Positions 31,333-40,332 of a DNA stretch of 64,000 bases are shown here, one piece after another; position 1 is the first letter of the stretch, and each line of letters begins with the position of its first letter. The position numbers and the translations under genes are program-made. This stretch comes from Flagellimonas nanhaiensis (lineage in GTDB: Bacteria; Bacteroidota; Bacteroidia; Flavobacteriales; Flavobacteriaceae): assembly GCF_003382275.1 (NCBI RefSeq), contig NZ_QTJX01000001.1:496001-560000 (forward strand). The letters run 5' to 3'. The notes below the pieces were generated by a model that ran no database searches, was not told the DNA's origin, and saw only the letters and a program-made list of their open reading frames with translations.

Positions 31333-34275
31333 TTATAGGCTATCGCAGTGAAACTTAATTTTTTTGTTTTGTTTGGGGCCTTGGGTTTTAGCTCCATTTC
31401 CCTTTTCATCCAACATCATGTTTATCAACAAGCTACGTTCTTGTTTAACGGATTCCCGTAGTTGCTTATCTTTTTCCAAATCAAAATACACGGTTCCTTC
31501 AATCAGAGTTTTTTCCGCTTTTGCGTAAACAGATAAGGGATGATCGTTCCAAAGAACCATATCTGCATCTTTACCAACTTCGATGCTGCCAACACGATGA
31601 TCAATGTGTAACAATTTAGCTGGATTAATAGTTACCGTTTTCCAAGCTTCTATCTCGGACATACCCCCATATTTTACTGTCTTGGCAGCTTCCTGATTCA
31701 ATCTTCTGGACATTTCGGCGTCATCACTATTAATGGCCACGGTAACACCTTGACTGGCCATTATGGCGGCATTGTATGGAATAGCATCGTTCACTTCATA
31801 TTTATAGGCCCACCAGTCACTAAAGGTTGAGCCTCCAACACCGTGTTCCGCCATTTTATCGGCCACTTTATACCCTTCAAGAATATGCGTGAAGGTGTTT
31901 ACGGTGAAGTTGAACTTATCGGCTACCTTCATCAACATATTGATCTCGCTCTGCACGTAGGAGTGACAGCTGATGAATCGTTCCCCATTTAAAATCTCAA
32001 CCAAAGTTTCCATTTCCTCATCGTAGCGGAAGGGCTGGCCGCTTTTCTTTTTGACCTCATATTCTTTGGCGCGTTGGAAGTAATCCACAAAAACCTGTTC
32101 CACACCCATTCGCGTTTGCGGGAAACGAGAGAAACTTGGCCAATTGGATTGTTTTACGTTTTCTCCCAGCGCAAACTTGATAAACTTGGGCGAGTTCTGA
32201 AAAACCAGTCCGTCCGCATTTTCTCCCCACTTAAGACGAAGGATGGCAGATCGTCCGCCGATAGGATTTGCGGAACCGTGCAATAGTTGAATGGTGGTTA
32301 CCCCACCTGCAAGGTTTCGGTAAAGATCCATATCCTTTGGATCGATAACATCGGTCATTTTTACTTCAGCGGTGGAATTATGGCCAGCTTCATTAACGGC
32401 AAGAGCACCTATGTGAGAATGTTCATCAATAATACCAGCGGTCAAGTGTTTACCTGTGGCATCAACAGTTTTGGCACTTCCGGCATTGAGGTTTTTCCCA
32501 ATTTTGGAAATTTTTCCATTCTTGATCAGAACATCTGTGTTTTCCAGAATAGCTTCACCTGTCCAGACCGTAGCATTTTTGAACAAGATGTTTTCCTGTT
32601 GGGGCTTGGTTTTGTAACCATAACCCACATTTGGATAGGTAAGACTAACCATTTGCGGTTTATTGGTCTTTTGCTCTCCGTTTACTTTTTTGTCCGAAGA
32701 AGCGGTTTTTAACAAAGTTACTTTGGATTCATTTCCGGTTGGAGATATCATTGTTCCCGAAATGTTATCAGATTCCGGAAGTACTAAACCAACCATTCTA
32801 TAGGCTTTACCTTCATTATCCGTAAAGGAGAGATTTAGCCAGTTTGAAGCATATTCAATTTTTGAATCCAGCTTTAGGGTATCTTGTTTAACCGTTGCTT
32901 TGGGTGCATTGGGCTTCCCAGAAATGGAAATTGAATAAGTTTTACCGTTAGCGGTCAGATTGTAATCGCCTGCCAGATTTTTTTCATCTTTGGAGTTGAT
33001 GACATTTTTGGTTCCTTGCACCCAATTTTCATAAAGTGTCGTCCCTTTATCAAAAATATCTCCGGAGGTAATCAAAAAATTAGCTTGTCTGCCAACTTGA
33101 AGAGATCCAACCGTATTGGATTTTCCCAAAATTGAAGCAGGTACCGTTGTAAGAGCTTCCAAAGCTTTGGTTTTGGAAAGTCCGTAATCAATAGCCTTTA
33201 AAACTTTGGATTTGAAATCCGCTGGAGATTTCAAGTGATGCAAGGTGAATGAGAATTGAACCGCATTATCCTCCAAAGCTTTTGGGTTGGATGGGGCCAA
33301 ATTCCAATGTCGCATATCTTTTAGAGCAACATAATGAGCTTCGTATGGATTGGAGACATCAAAGGCCTTTGGAAAGTTAACGGGAACAATTAATTTGGCA
33401 TTGGTAGCCTTGATATCTGCTATACGCTCATATTCGTCTCCTCCGGCAACTATGGCATATTGAATTCCAAACTGATCCCCAATTTTATCAGCTCGCAGCA
33501 CATTTCCATTATTACCGGCATCAAAAATTTGTACCATTCCCTTGTTTTCAATAAGAGCTTCTAGGGAACGGTCTTTGGTTGAAACATTGCCTTTATTGTA
33601 CCAATCCATGTCATAATATAACTGTCTCATCAAAGCTGTAGCTCCCATTAGAGATGTTGGGTAGGATTGGTTTTTGGCAATACTCTTTTTAAATGAAAAA
33701 TACTGGGCAGATCTATCTTCCAAAATCCTATTGGCTTCGGTACCTTGGTCATTAAGCGTTACCAAAACCCCGGTTCCTCTGGCAATACCGTCATGTATGT
33801 GGGTGTTTACCACCCCAAAACCAGCTTTTCTTAGCTCTGCTGCTTTCTTTGCGTCATAGGAGAATTTAGAAATGGCGTTGTTTTCAGGCATAACATGATC
33901 GTTCCAGTAGAACCCTTCCCTAGAAGGATTGTATTCTGCAGATCTACCTGTTGCTTTTGATTTTTCGGGCTTTTTTACGCCAAAGTTCGAGAAAACATCA
34001 ATGAACGATGGATAAATGGACTTTCCCTTTAAATCCTCTATTACAGCATTTTTAGGGATGGAAATGGAACTACCCACTTGTACTACCTTACCATTTTGTA
34101 TCAGTAAGGTTCCATTGTTGATTACCTGGGTAGGAGTCACATAAATTTTAGCATTGGTCAATGCGGTGTAGTTGTTGTTTTTTGTTTTGACACCGTCATT
34201 TTTGGGAAAATAGTCTTGTGCAAACAAAGAGATATTGCCTAAGAGCAGGGCAAATATCAGGAGTTTTAGTTTCAT
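31333..34275 (-). CDS. Secreted two-domain amidohydrolase (degenerate N half, active C half)
   Basis: This is a 980-residue exported protein with a signal peptide (to about FAQ, residue 20) and two amidohydrolase domains in tandem. The N-terminal half (about 30-430) reads SIYPSFIDVFSNFG (86-99) in place of PGxIDxHxH. It is followed by a linker beta domain (about 430-560). The C-terminal half has GIIDEHSHIG with His619 and His621, then FTHILEGYKVADKMAEHGV and the late-acting AINSDDAEM. The C-terminal half thus keeps the metal-binding set. It resembles imidazolonepropionase-like periplasmic amidohydrolases; the natural substrate is unknown. Together with the next gene it may form a heteromer. 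Confidence 0.88.
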   Translation of the reverse strand: MKLKLLIFALLLGNISLFAQDYFPKNDGVKTKNNNYTALTNAKIYVTPTQVINNGTLLIQNGKVVQVGSSISIPKNAVIEDLKGKSIYPSFIDVFSNFGVKKPEKSKATGRSAEYNPSREGFYWNDHVMPENNAISKFSYDAKKAAELRKAGFGVVNTHIHDGIARGTGVLVTLNDQGTEANRILEDRSAQYFSFKKSIAKNQSYPTSLMGATALMRQLYYDMDWYNKGNVSTKDRSLEALIENKGMVQIFDAGNNGNVLRADKIGDQFGIQYAIVAGGDEYERIADIKATNAKLIVPVNFPKAFDVSNPYEAHYVALKDMRHWNLAPSNPKALEDNAVQFSFTLHHLKSPADFKSKVLKAIDYGLSKTKALEALTTVPASILGKSNTVGSLQVGRQANFLITSGDIFDKGTTLYENWVQGTKNVINSKDEKNLAGDYNLTANGKTYSISISGKPNAPKATVKQDTLKLDSKIEYASNWLNLSFTDNEGKAYRMVGLVLPESDNISGTMISPTGNESKVTLLKTASSDKKVNGEQKTNKPQMVSLTYPNVGYGYKTKPQQENILFKNATVWTGEAILENTDVLIKNGKISKIGKNLNAGSAKTVDATGKHLTAGIIDEHSHIGALAVNEAGHNSTAEVKMTDVIDPKDMDLYRNLAGGVTTIQLLHGSANPIGGRSAILRLKWGENADGLVFQNSPKFIKFALGENVKQSNWPSFSRFPQTRMGVEQVFVDYFQRAKEYEVKKKSGQPFRYDEEMETLVEILNGERFISCHSYVQSEINMLMKVADKFNFTVNTFTHILEGYKVADKMAEHGVGGSTFSDWWAYKYEVNDAIPYNAAIMASQGVTVAINSDDAEMSRRLNQEAAKTVKYGGMSEIEAWKTVTINPAKLLHIDHRVGSIEVGKDADMVLWNDHPLSVYAKAEKTLIEGTVYFDLEKDKQLRESVKQERSLLINMMLDEKGNGAKTQGPKQNKKIKFHCDSL

Positions 34276-34338
34276 ATGTATGATGTTGAATTAGTCGCTT
34301 AAAGGTATGAGAAGTGATGGTATTGTACAAACAGGATG

Positions 34339-35409
34339 TTAGAAGCCATATTTTGCATCGTAATTGATCAAAAGTTCTACCACGGCATGATAACTTTTGA
34401 TTCCTTCTTGCTGGTTGTTGGCTTTTAAAAATGCATTGAAAATGGATTTGAAAACAGGCTCCAACGGATTTTCATAGCGTTCCCAAAATTTTGCAACCTC
34501 TCTAAAATTTTCTTTCACTCCAGGGTTGATCTGTTCAAGTAGCTCTTGGAACCTTTCGTTGTCCTTTCTTGATAAATCCGATAGGCAGTAGGAAAGGGCA
34601 TGAGAATATGCGGCGTATTTAAAGTAGGGGTCAGTATTTTTTACGGTTACCAGAAAGCCAATAAAGTTAGTGGCATCTTCGGCGGAGTATCCCAGTTGGT
34701 GCCCAACCTCGTGGCCACTAACCGTAGGTAATCGGAACAAGGGGGTAATTCCATTGACCTGGGCCTCGTTGGTAAATGGATTTAAGTAGCCGCCGTAGCC
34801 CATATAGGTCAAGGCTAGACTGTAAATTGAAGATTTTAAACTCTTGCTTTTGTATTCAAAATTGGGATAACTCTTTTCCAATATAGTATACCCTTCTTTC
34901 GTTTTCTTGAAAATTTCTTTTCTGGTATAGGGAATTTGGACAGGGGACATGGTATCACCAGCTATTTCTGACTGGTATTGGTTGCTCTTTTCAATGAGAT
35001 AGGATGTGAAATCAGTAAGTTCCTTTAAGGTATATTCTTTTTCAATTCCTAAGTTTTTGGTGATGGGCTGCCTGTAATAGTTCATGCCCCAGAGAAAATG
35101 GAAAAGAAAAAATGCAATTGACAATACGACTGCGATATTCTTTAAAAAGAAAAGAGGTTTGGCCTTAATGGATTTCCAATTTTTGAAAAGGTATCTTATT
35201 GCCAGCACAAATAGTAGCGTGTAGAGCAAATCCCCCACTGAAAAGGGAATCCAACCCCATAGGATTCTTAAAAATCGTGAGATTAGTGGATAAATCCCGT
35301 TACTGTAATATTTCTCGACAAATTCAGGGTATAGCCCTATCCATTTTACCAGAATCACCTGAACAGGAAGTGCTATTGCCAAAATAGTCTTGAGCTTGTG
35401 TCCCATCAA
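34339..35409 (-). CDS. DUF3810 membrane protein with HExxH motif
   Basis: This 356-residue protein has three N-terminal membrane segments (to about residue 115). A large domain follows with FRLPTVSGHEVGHQLGYSAEDATNFIGFLV, where HEVGH is a zinc-binding HExxH, plus a downstream ALSYCLSDL helix. The family is DUF3810, which is found in Bacteroidota and Firmicutes. A gluzincin-like metalloprotease acting on the envelope is a reasonable inference, but no substrate is known. It is separated from the upstream PPIase gene by a hairpin at 35444-35474. Confidence 0.85.
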   Translation of the reverse strand: MMGHKLKTILAIALPVQVILVKWIGLYPEFVEKYYSNGIYPLISRFLRILWGWIPFSVGDLLYTLLFVLAIRYLFKNWKSIKAKPLFFLKNIAVVLSIAFFLFHFLWGMNYYRQPITKNLGIEKEYTLKELTDFTSYLIEKSNQYQSEIAGDTMSPVQIPYTRKEIFKKTKEGYTILEKSYPNFEYKSKSLKSSIYSLALTYMGYGGYLNPFTNEAQVNGITPLFRLPTVSGHEVGHQLGYSAEDATNFIGFLVTVKNTDPYFKYAAYSHALSYCLSDLSRKDNERFQELLEQINPGVKENFREVAKFWERYENPLEPVFKSIFNAFLKANNQQEGIKSYHAVVELLINYDAKYGF

Positions 35410-35443
35410 AAAAAATTAAAATACCCAATGTTGGCCGGGAATA

Positions 35444-35474
35444 AAAAAAGCCGCACTGAAATGTACGGCTTTTT
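35444..35474 (-). terminator. Intrinsic terminator after the cyclophilin-FKBP gene
   Basis: On the minus strand a run AAAAAGCCG pairs with CGGCTTTTTT across a 12-base loop that itself has two more base pairs (AC with GT). It is followed by a T-run ending in ATTCC. The mirror T-run also exists on the plus strand (CGGCTTTTTG). It lies in the 82-base gap between the PPIase stop and the DUF3810 start. Confidence 0.75.
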
Positions 35475-35491
35475 GTTTTTTTAGAAATGTG

Positions 35492-36598
35492 CTACTCTTG
35501 GATTCCAGTTATCTCCAAGTCAAATATCAAATCTGAATTTGGTGGTATGGGTCCTCCACCTTGTGGACCGTAACCTAGATGAGGAGGAATGAACAATCGT
35601 ACTTTGTCCCCTACCTTCATGGTCTGTAAACCTTCTTTAAAACCTGGTATTAAACGAGCTTCGGGGCTATAGTCCATCGGGAAAGGTTGGTAGCCACCTT
35701 GATCTCTACGTTTAGGATTCAATTGATTGAATTTTGAGGCGACTTCCTCTACATTACTATCAAACAAACTACCATCGGGCAACCATCCGGCATAGTTCAC
35801 AAAAACTTTTTGTCCAACCTTTGGTTTGTCCCCATCCCCTTTGGCCAAAGTAAGGATTCTTAACCCTGAAGGGGTTTCTTCGGCTTCTTCCTTTTGTTTT
35901 GAGAATTCGGATATCATATCCTCCTTCAATTTTTTAAAAGCTTCCGCCGCAGCTTCTTCTTCAGCAAAATAATCGGTCATTATCTGAATTGCGTCGAAGT
36001 TCTTGGCCTCTTTTCCATTTCGTACAATTTCTACCTTTTTCATCACTACGTCTACCTTGGGCCTATCCCTAGTCTCGGTTTCCACATTGGCAAGGGAGTC
36101 TACTACATCGATGCCCGTAACTACTTCGCCAAATACGGTATGTCTTCCATCGAGCCATGGGGTGGGTTTGTGTGTGATGAAGAATTGACTTCCATTGGTC
36201 TTGGGACCAGAATTGGCCATGGAAAGTATACCCTTTTTACTGTGCGAGAGGGAATCATGGAACTCATCCTTGAACTTATAGCCCGGATTTCCACTTCCTG
36301 TACCGGATGGATCTCCTCCCTGAATCATAAAATCCTTGATGATTCTGTGAAAGATTAGTCCATCATAATATTTCTTGCCTTTAAGGCTATCACTTACAAA
36401 AGGGCTGTTTCCTTCGGCAAGGGAAACAAAGTTTGCTACGGTTACAGGAGTTTTTTGGTGTTCCAGTTTTATAATGATATCACCTTGGGTGGTTTGGATA
36501 TCTGCAAAAATGCCTTCTCCAAGTTCAGCATATTTGCTGGACTTGCATCCGAAGAGCACTATGGAGAACAATGTTATTGCAATCAGTGATCGTTTCAT
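35492..36598 (-). CDS. Cyclophilin-FKBP fusion lipoprotein (peptidyl-prolyl isomerase)
   Basis: This 368-residue exported lipoprotein has its lipobox ending VLFGC (Cys18). Residues about 30-195 are a cyclophilin domain: [40 protein letters not shown] and [14 protein letters not shown]. After a coiled-coil-like acidic linker ([20 protein letters not shown]) residues about 255-367 form an FKBP domain: [44 protein letters not shown] and [12 protein letters not shown]. It probably folds outer-envelope proteins. The next gene upstream on the same strand, four bases away, is gldI, a third FKBP-type protein. Confidence 0.9.
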   Translation of the reverse strand: MKRSLIAITLFSIVLFGCKSSKYAELGEGIFADIQTTQGDIIIKLEHQKTPVTVANFVSLAEGNSPFVSDSLKGKKYYDGLIFHRIIKDFMIQGGDPSGTGSGNPGYKFKDEFHDSLSHSKKGILSMANSGPKTNGSQFFITHKPTPWLDGRHTVFGEVVTGIDVVDSLANVETETRDRPKVDVVMKKVEIVRNGKEAKNFDAIQIMTDYFAEEEAAAEAFKKLKEDMISEFSKQKEEAEETPSGLRILTLAKGDGDKPKVGQKVFVNYAGWLPDGSLFDSNVEEVASKFNQLNPKRRDQGGYQPFPMDYSPEARLIPGFKEGLQTMKVGDKVRLFIPPHLGYGPQGGGPIPPNSDLIFDLEITGIQE

Positions 36599-36602
36599 GG
36601 TA

Positions 36603-37160
36603 TTATGGTTTTAGATTTAGACTGTCTTTGTTAATAATTATTGTATGAAGCTCCACAGAGGAACTCAATGGTGTTTTAGGGGCGATAAGATTTCCATCGC
36701 CATGATAGCCGTAGGCTTGCAATGAAGGGAACAAAAAAGTAGCTTTTTCGTTAATTTTAAGCAGTTTTACCGCGTTTTGAAGTCCTGGAAACAGTTGCTC
36801 CTTATCCACTACATAAGAGGTAGGCCCAATATCTTTGGCTGAATAAATGGTATCGCCAGCTAATGTCATCAGGTTGTATGAAAACAATACTTGGTCGTTG
36901 GTCTTAGGGAAGTAGGTGGCGGTATCGTTCTTTGTCTCAAAATAGTACCAAAACCCATTGGGGTTTGATACATATTCCTGCAAGGTATCCTTAGCAATGA
37001 TATTTCTTATTGATTGCTCTTCCAAGGCCACCAAAGCCTTGTTGCGTTCCACAGATTCTTTGAAAAAACTACCAGACCTCACCTTGATAGGTCTTCTTGG
37101 CTCTGGACCTCCGCAGTTAAAGAAAAGCAGTCCCGCTATAATCATCAGAAGAACTCTCAT
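36603..37160 (-). CDS. gldI: Gliding-motility FKBP-type lipoprotein GldI
   Basis: This 185-residue lipoprotein has its lipobox ending LLFFNC (Cys16). It has an FKBP-type domain with [57 protein letters not shown] and [12 protein letters not shown]. It matches GldI of Flavobacterium johnsoniae, which is needed for gliding. GldI is thought to assist folding of other motility or type IX secretion proteins. The gene overlaps the upstream nrnA-like gene by four bases, so the two are coupled; this NrnA-GldI-PPIase order is common in flavobacteria. GldI is not by itself proof that the organism glides. Confidence 0.92.
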   Translation of the reverse strand: MRVLLMIIAGLLFFNCGGPEPRRPIKVRSGSFFKESVERNKALVALEEQSIRNIIAKDTLQEYVSNPNGFWYYFETKNDTATYFPKTNDQVLFSYNLMTLAGDTIYSAKDIGPTSYVVDKEQLFPGLQNAVKLLKINEKATFLFPSLQAYGYHGDGNLIAPKTPLSSSVELHTIIINKDSLNLKP

Positions 37161-38173
37161 GGGTTCAAGACATTTTTGTAGGTTTCTAAAATGGAAATGA
37201 AGTGCTCTAGGGTCTGTTCCATGCTCTGTTCGCTTCTTCCTCCTGCTGCGTTGTCATGCCCTCCGCCATTAAAATGTTTTCGGGCAAATTCATTGACCGA
37301 AAAATCACCAACAGAGCGGAAAGAGATTTTAATGATACCCTCATCCTTATTTTCAATAAAAATGACGGCAAAATTAACTCCTTCAAGGGTCAGTCCATAA
37401 TTTACAAAACCTTCAGTATCACCTTTTTTAAAGTTATGTTTATCCAACTCCTCCTGAGAAAGTGTTATATAAGCTGTTCTGTAATCAGAGAGTATGGTCA
37501 TGTTGCTGAGTGCAACTCCCAATAAGTGTAGTCTTGATGGTGAATTTGTATCGTAAACTTGTTGGTGGATTTTCATGTTTTCCGCGCCTCGATCAATGAG
37601 GTCGGCAACCACCCGGTGCGTGGTACTGGAGGTGGATCTAAATTTAAAAGACCCGGTATCGGTCATGATTCCGGTGTAGAGGCAAGTTGCAATTTCTTTG
37701 GTGATTTTATCATTGCCCCCAAGAGCTACAATAAAATTGTAGACCATTTCGCAAGTAGAGCTCATGCTTACATCAGAATAGGTAACCCTGGCATAATCGT
37801 TTGGCTGTTGATGATGGTCTATCATGATAAAATCAGCTTCCTTTGCCTCGAGAATAGGCTCCATTTGTCCAGTTCTGGAAAAATCATTGAAGTCAAGGGT
37901 GAAAATTACTGTGGCCTCTTCCAACAATTCTAGAGCTTCACGGTTCTCTTTTTCAAAATTGACGACACAGTCGTTTTCAGGTAGCCACTTCAAGAATTTT
38001 GGATAGTCATTCGGGGCAATTACGTTCGCCTTTTGGCCAATTCCCTTTAAAAAGCCGTAGAGTCCCAAACACGAACCCATAGCATCTCCATCCGGATTTT
38101 TATGGGGAATGATTACGATTTGTTGGGGTTGGGAAAGAATTGACTTGACTGTCTCGGTATTCTCAAAATTCAT
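37157..38173 (-). CDS. nrnA: DHH/DHHA1 phosphoesterase (NrnA-like)
   Basis: This 338-residue enzyme has the DHH set: VIIPHKNPDGDAMGSCLGL (DGDA), FIMIDHHQQPNDYA (DHH) and the C-terminal DHHA1 part with GGGHDNAAGG. NrnA proteins degrade nanoRNAs of 2-5 nucleotides and dephosphorylate 3'-phosphoadenosine 5'-phosphate. The Asp, His and His-His manganese ligands are all present. Its 3' end overlaps gldI by four bases. A TATCTTTG box lies six bases before the ATG, so it may have a very short leader. Confidence 0.9.
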   Translation of the reverse strand: MNFENTETVKSILSQPQQIVIIPHKNPDGDAMGSCLGLYGFLKGIGQKANVIAPNDYPKFLKWLPENDCVVNFEKENREALELLEEATVIFTLDFNDFSRTGQMEPILEAKEADFIMIDHHQQPNDYARVTYSDVSMSSTCEMVYNFIVALGGNDKITKEIATCLYTGIMTDTGSFKFRSTSSTTHRVVADLIDRGAENMKIHQQVYDTNSPSRLHLLGVALSNMTILSDYRTAYITLSQEELDKHNFKKGDTEGFVNYGLTLEGVNFAVIFIENKDEGIIKISFRSVGDFSVNEFARKHFNGGGHDNAAGGRSEQSMEQTLEHFISILETYKNVLNP

Positions 38174-38178
38174 GCGAT

Positions 38179-38186
38179 CAAAGATA
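38179..38186 (-). promoter_or_regulatory. Putative -7 box for nrnA-gldI-PPIase
   Basis: The minus strand reads TATCTTTG, an exact TAnnTTTG match, only five bases ahead of the ATG. If used, the leader would be almost absent. Confidence 0.4.
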
Positions 38187-38220
38187 CAATAATATAATAT
38201 AGAGGTAACCTGTAAACGCC

Positions 38221-38228
38221 TATTTTTG
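38221..38228 (+). promoter_or_regulatory. Putative -7 box for the PhoD-like gene
   Basis: TATTTTTG is an exact TAnnTTTG match, 18 bases ahead of the ATG at 38247. It is paired with the divergent box for nrnA in the same 73-base gap. No -33 box is seen. Confidence 0.4.
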
Positions 38229-38246
38229 TTGGCACAAATCTAAAGT

Positions 38247-39287
38247 ATGAAGTATAACTTACTTTTTTTCAGCATCATTGGTCTCATGGTGAGCTGCAAA
38301 AGTGTGCAGACCACCAGTAGTGAAAAAACTTCCTTAGACTCCGATAATTCCACATTTGTAGTGTCATTTGGTTCTTGCAACAAACAATATATGCCAAACC
38401 CGTATTGGGATGATATTTTGGCAGAAGCCCCAGATGTTTGGATATGGGGAGGGGATAACATTTATGCCGACACCGATGACATGGACCTGTTAAAGAAAAT
38501 GTACAATGAACAGGATAGTAATGAAGGCTATGCATTGTTAAAGTCGAAAGTTCCTGTAGTGGGAACCTGGGACGATCATGATTATGGATTGAACGATGGA
38601 GGTAAGGAGTTTAGAATGAAAAGGGAGAGCCAGCAGGTCTTTTTGGATTTTATGGGAGTACCTGCAGACAGCGAAAGAAGGACCAGGGAAGGGGTTTATG
38701 CTTCGCACTTGTTTGAAACTCCGAATGGAAAGGTTCAAATTTTGGCGCTGGATACAAGATATTTCAGAGGCGAACTTCTGGGTGACCGCAGCCCAAATAG
38801 ACGGTACGGATTAAATACAGCCAGCGATGCTACCGTTTTGGGTGCGGAACAATGGAAGTGGTTGGAGAACAAATTGACTACTTCAAAAGCAGATTTTAAT
38901 CTGATTGTATCCAGTATCCAGTTCTTATCAAGAGAGCATGGCTTTGAAACTTGGGGCAATTTCCCCAAAGAAGTTGAGAAACTTGAAAGAATGATTGCCA
39001 AATCCGGAGCGGAAGGGGTGATTATTCTATCGGGAGATCGCCATATTTCCGAGTTCTCAAGAACAAATTTATCTGGCATGTCGTACCCATTAGTTGATTT
39101 TACCAGCAGTGGACTCACACATTCCTATAGCAGCTTCAAAGAAGAACCCAATAGATTTCGGGTTGGGGATGTAGTGTCCAGTACGAGCTATGGTATCTTG
39201 GAATTGGATTTTAAGAACAGGGAAGCCCATTTTAAGATTATGGGAGAGAACGGATTGGTCCTTCAGGAACTAAAACAGAGCTATTAG
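38247..39287 (+). CDS. PhoD-like alkaline phosphatase lipoprotein
   Basis: This 346-residue lipoprotein has its lipobox ending LMVSC (Cys17). It is a calcineurin-like phosphoesterase of the PhoD group: VSFGSCNKQ, WGGDNIYAD, VPVVGTWDDHDYG and IILSGDRHISEF hold the metal and phosphate ligands. PhoD-like enzymes hydrolyse phosphodiesters or phosphomonoesters outside the cytoplasm. It is shorter than Bacillus PhoD and lacks the N-terminal Ig-like domain. It is divergent from nrnA and upstream of ndk, which has its own promoter. Confidence 0.88.
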   Translation: MKYNLLFFSIIGLMVSCKSVQTTSSEKTSLDSDNSTFVVSFGSCNKQYMPNPYWDDILAEAPDVWIWGGDNIYADTDDMDLLKKMYNEQDSNEGYALLKSKVPVVGTWDDHDYGLNDGGKEFRMKRESQQVFLDFMGVPADSERRTREGVYASHLFETPNGKVQILALDTRYFRGELLGDRSPNRRYGLNTASDATVLGAEQWKWLENKLTTSKADFNLIVSSIQFLSREHGFETWGNFPKEVEKLERMIAKSGAEGVIILSGDRHISEFSRTNLSGMSYPLVDFTSSGLTHSYSSFKEEPNRFRVGDVVSSTSYGILELDFKNREAHFKIMGENGLVLQELKQSY

Positions 39288-39290
39288 GCC

Positions 39291-39320
39291 TTGTCCGTTG
39301 ATTGAAAAAACGTAAGTTTG
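39291..39320 (+). promoter_or_regulatory. Promoter of ndk
   Basis: TTG at 39291-39293 and TAAGTTTG at 39313-39320 are 19 bases apart, a good fit to the Bacteroidota pattern at both boxes. The ndk ATG follows at 39337. The region overlaps the end of the PhoD-like gene stop by very little (gap 3 bases), so the promoter is compact. Confidence 0.6.
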
Positions 39321-39336
39321 CGCAAAATTTTAAAAA

Positions 39337-39756
39337 ATGACTGGAAACAGAACTTTTACCATGATTAAGCCGGATGCCGTTGAAAATGGATACATTGGGC
39401 CAATCCTGGAAAAAATTACAGCTGCAGGTTTTAAAATTGTGGCCATGAAATACACGCAGTTAAGCAAAAGGGATGCACAGGAATTCTACGCTATACACAA
39501 AGAGCGTCCTTTCTTTGGGGAGTTGGTTGATTTCATGACCCGAAACCCTATTGTAGCGGCCATTTTGGAAAAAGACAATGCGGTGGATGATTTCCGTGCA
39601 CTCATTGGGGCGACCAATCCAGAAGAAGCGGCTGAAGGAACAATCAGAAAATTATACGCGACCAGTATTGGTGAAAATGCAGTACATGGTTCTGACAGTG
39701 ATGAAAATGCTGCCATAGAAGGTGCTTTCCACTTTTCTGGAAGGGAAATATTCTAA
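39337..39756 (+). CDS. ndk: Nucleoside diphosphate kinase
   Basis: This 139-residue enzyme transfers the gamma phosphate of ATP to nucleoside diphosphates. Lys11 in [10 protein letters not shown], the [11 protein letters not shown] segment and the phosphorylated His117 in [12 protein letters not shown] are all present. The length is the standard one for bacteria. It has its own promoter (39291-39320) and an intrinsic terminator (39777-39805), so it is probably monocistronic. Confidence 0.97.
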   Translation: MTGNRTFTMIKPDAVENGYIGPILEKITAAGFKIVAMKYTQLSKRDAQEFYAIHKERPFFGELVDFMTRNPIVAAILEKDNAVDDFRALIGATNPEEAAEGTIRKLYATSIGENAVHGSDSDENAAIEGAFHFSGREIF

Positions 39757-39776
39757 CAGCAACAAAAAATCAATAC

Positions 39777-39805
39777 AAAAAGCCGCTCATTTAGAGTGGC
39801 TTTTT
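39777..39805. terminator. Intrinsic terminator after ndk, shared with the opposing GNAT gene
   Basis: AAAAAGCCGCTC pairs with GAGTGGCTTTTT (one G-T wobble) over the 5-base loop ATTTA, followed by TTGTTTG on the plus strand. The right arm and loop lie inside the coding end of the minus-strand GNAT gene, whose stop codon is at 39787-39789. On the minus strand the arms are followed by TTTTTGTATTG. It could end transcription in both directions. Confidence 0.8.
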
Positions 39806-40311
39806 TTGTTTGTGTACAGAAGTAGTTCTTCACGGGAACCAGCAGGTTTTATGGTTCCACTTCCATTGAACCCCAGCTTCTCAAGAAGTCGTTGTGATCG
39901 TTGGTTTTCAGAGGTGGTAATCCCAAGTATGGGATTTATTTTGAGATGATTCACTCCATAATGTATCATTGCTTTGGAAGCTTCATACATAAATCCTTGC
40001 CCTTCAAATTGCGGAAGTAACGCAAATCCAATATCCGGACTTTCCAAATAGGTTCGTTTTAAAAAACCACATACACCAATGGGTTCTAGAGATTGCTTCA
40101 AGCAAATTTTATAAAGTCCATATCCATTTTCCTTATACGAACGAATAAGGTTGGAAGTGATATAGGCCACAGCCTGCCGTTCAGTTTTTACTCCGCGATC
40201 ACCAATAAACTTTAACCACGTAGGGCTGTTCAATAAGGACTTGAAGAATTTTGCATCCTCAACCACAGCCTCAGCAACTAAAAGCCTTTCTGTTTTTAGG
40301 ACTTCTTTCAA
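39787..40311 (-). CDS. GNAT acetyltransferase (RimJ/RimL-like)
   Basis: This 174-residue N-acetyltransferase has KTERLLVAEAVVEDAKFFKSLLNS, the RimJ/L-type start, then IGVCGFLKRTYLESPDIGFALLPQFEGQGFMYEASKAMIHYG with the acetyl-CoA loop (Q-x-x-G-Q/G-F). The C-terminus IVGITTSENQRSQRLLEKLGF ends with the usual Leu-Gly-Phe. Likely to acetylate a small molecule or a protein amine. The final codons SHSK are encoded within the hairpin of the ndk terminator. The DUF721 gene is upstream on the same strand, 21 bases away. Confidence 0.85.
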   Translation of the reverse strand: MKEVLKTERLLVAEAVVEDAKFFKSLLNSPTWLKFIGDRGVKTERQAVAYITSNLIRSYKENGYGLYKICLKQSLEPIGVCGFLKRTYLESPDIGFALLPQFEGQGFMYEASKAMIHYGVNHLKINPILGITTSENQRSQRLLEKLGFNGSGTIKPAGSREELLLYTNKKSHSK

Positions 40312-40332
40312 AATAATCTGGCGTTCTTTCGG

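Noticed and set aside
32287..32712. A 141-codon plus-strand frame opposite the 980-residue amidohydrolase.
   Set aside because: Shadow frame; the real gene is continuous on the minus strand with HxH at 619-621.
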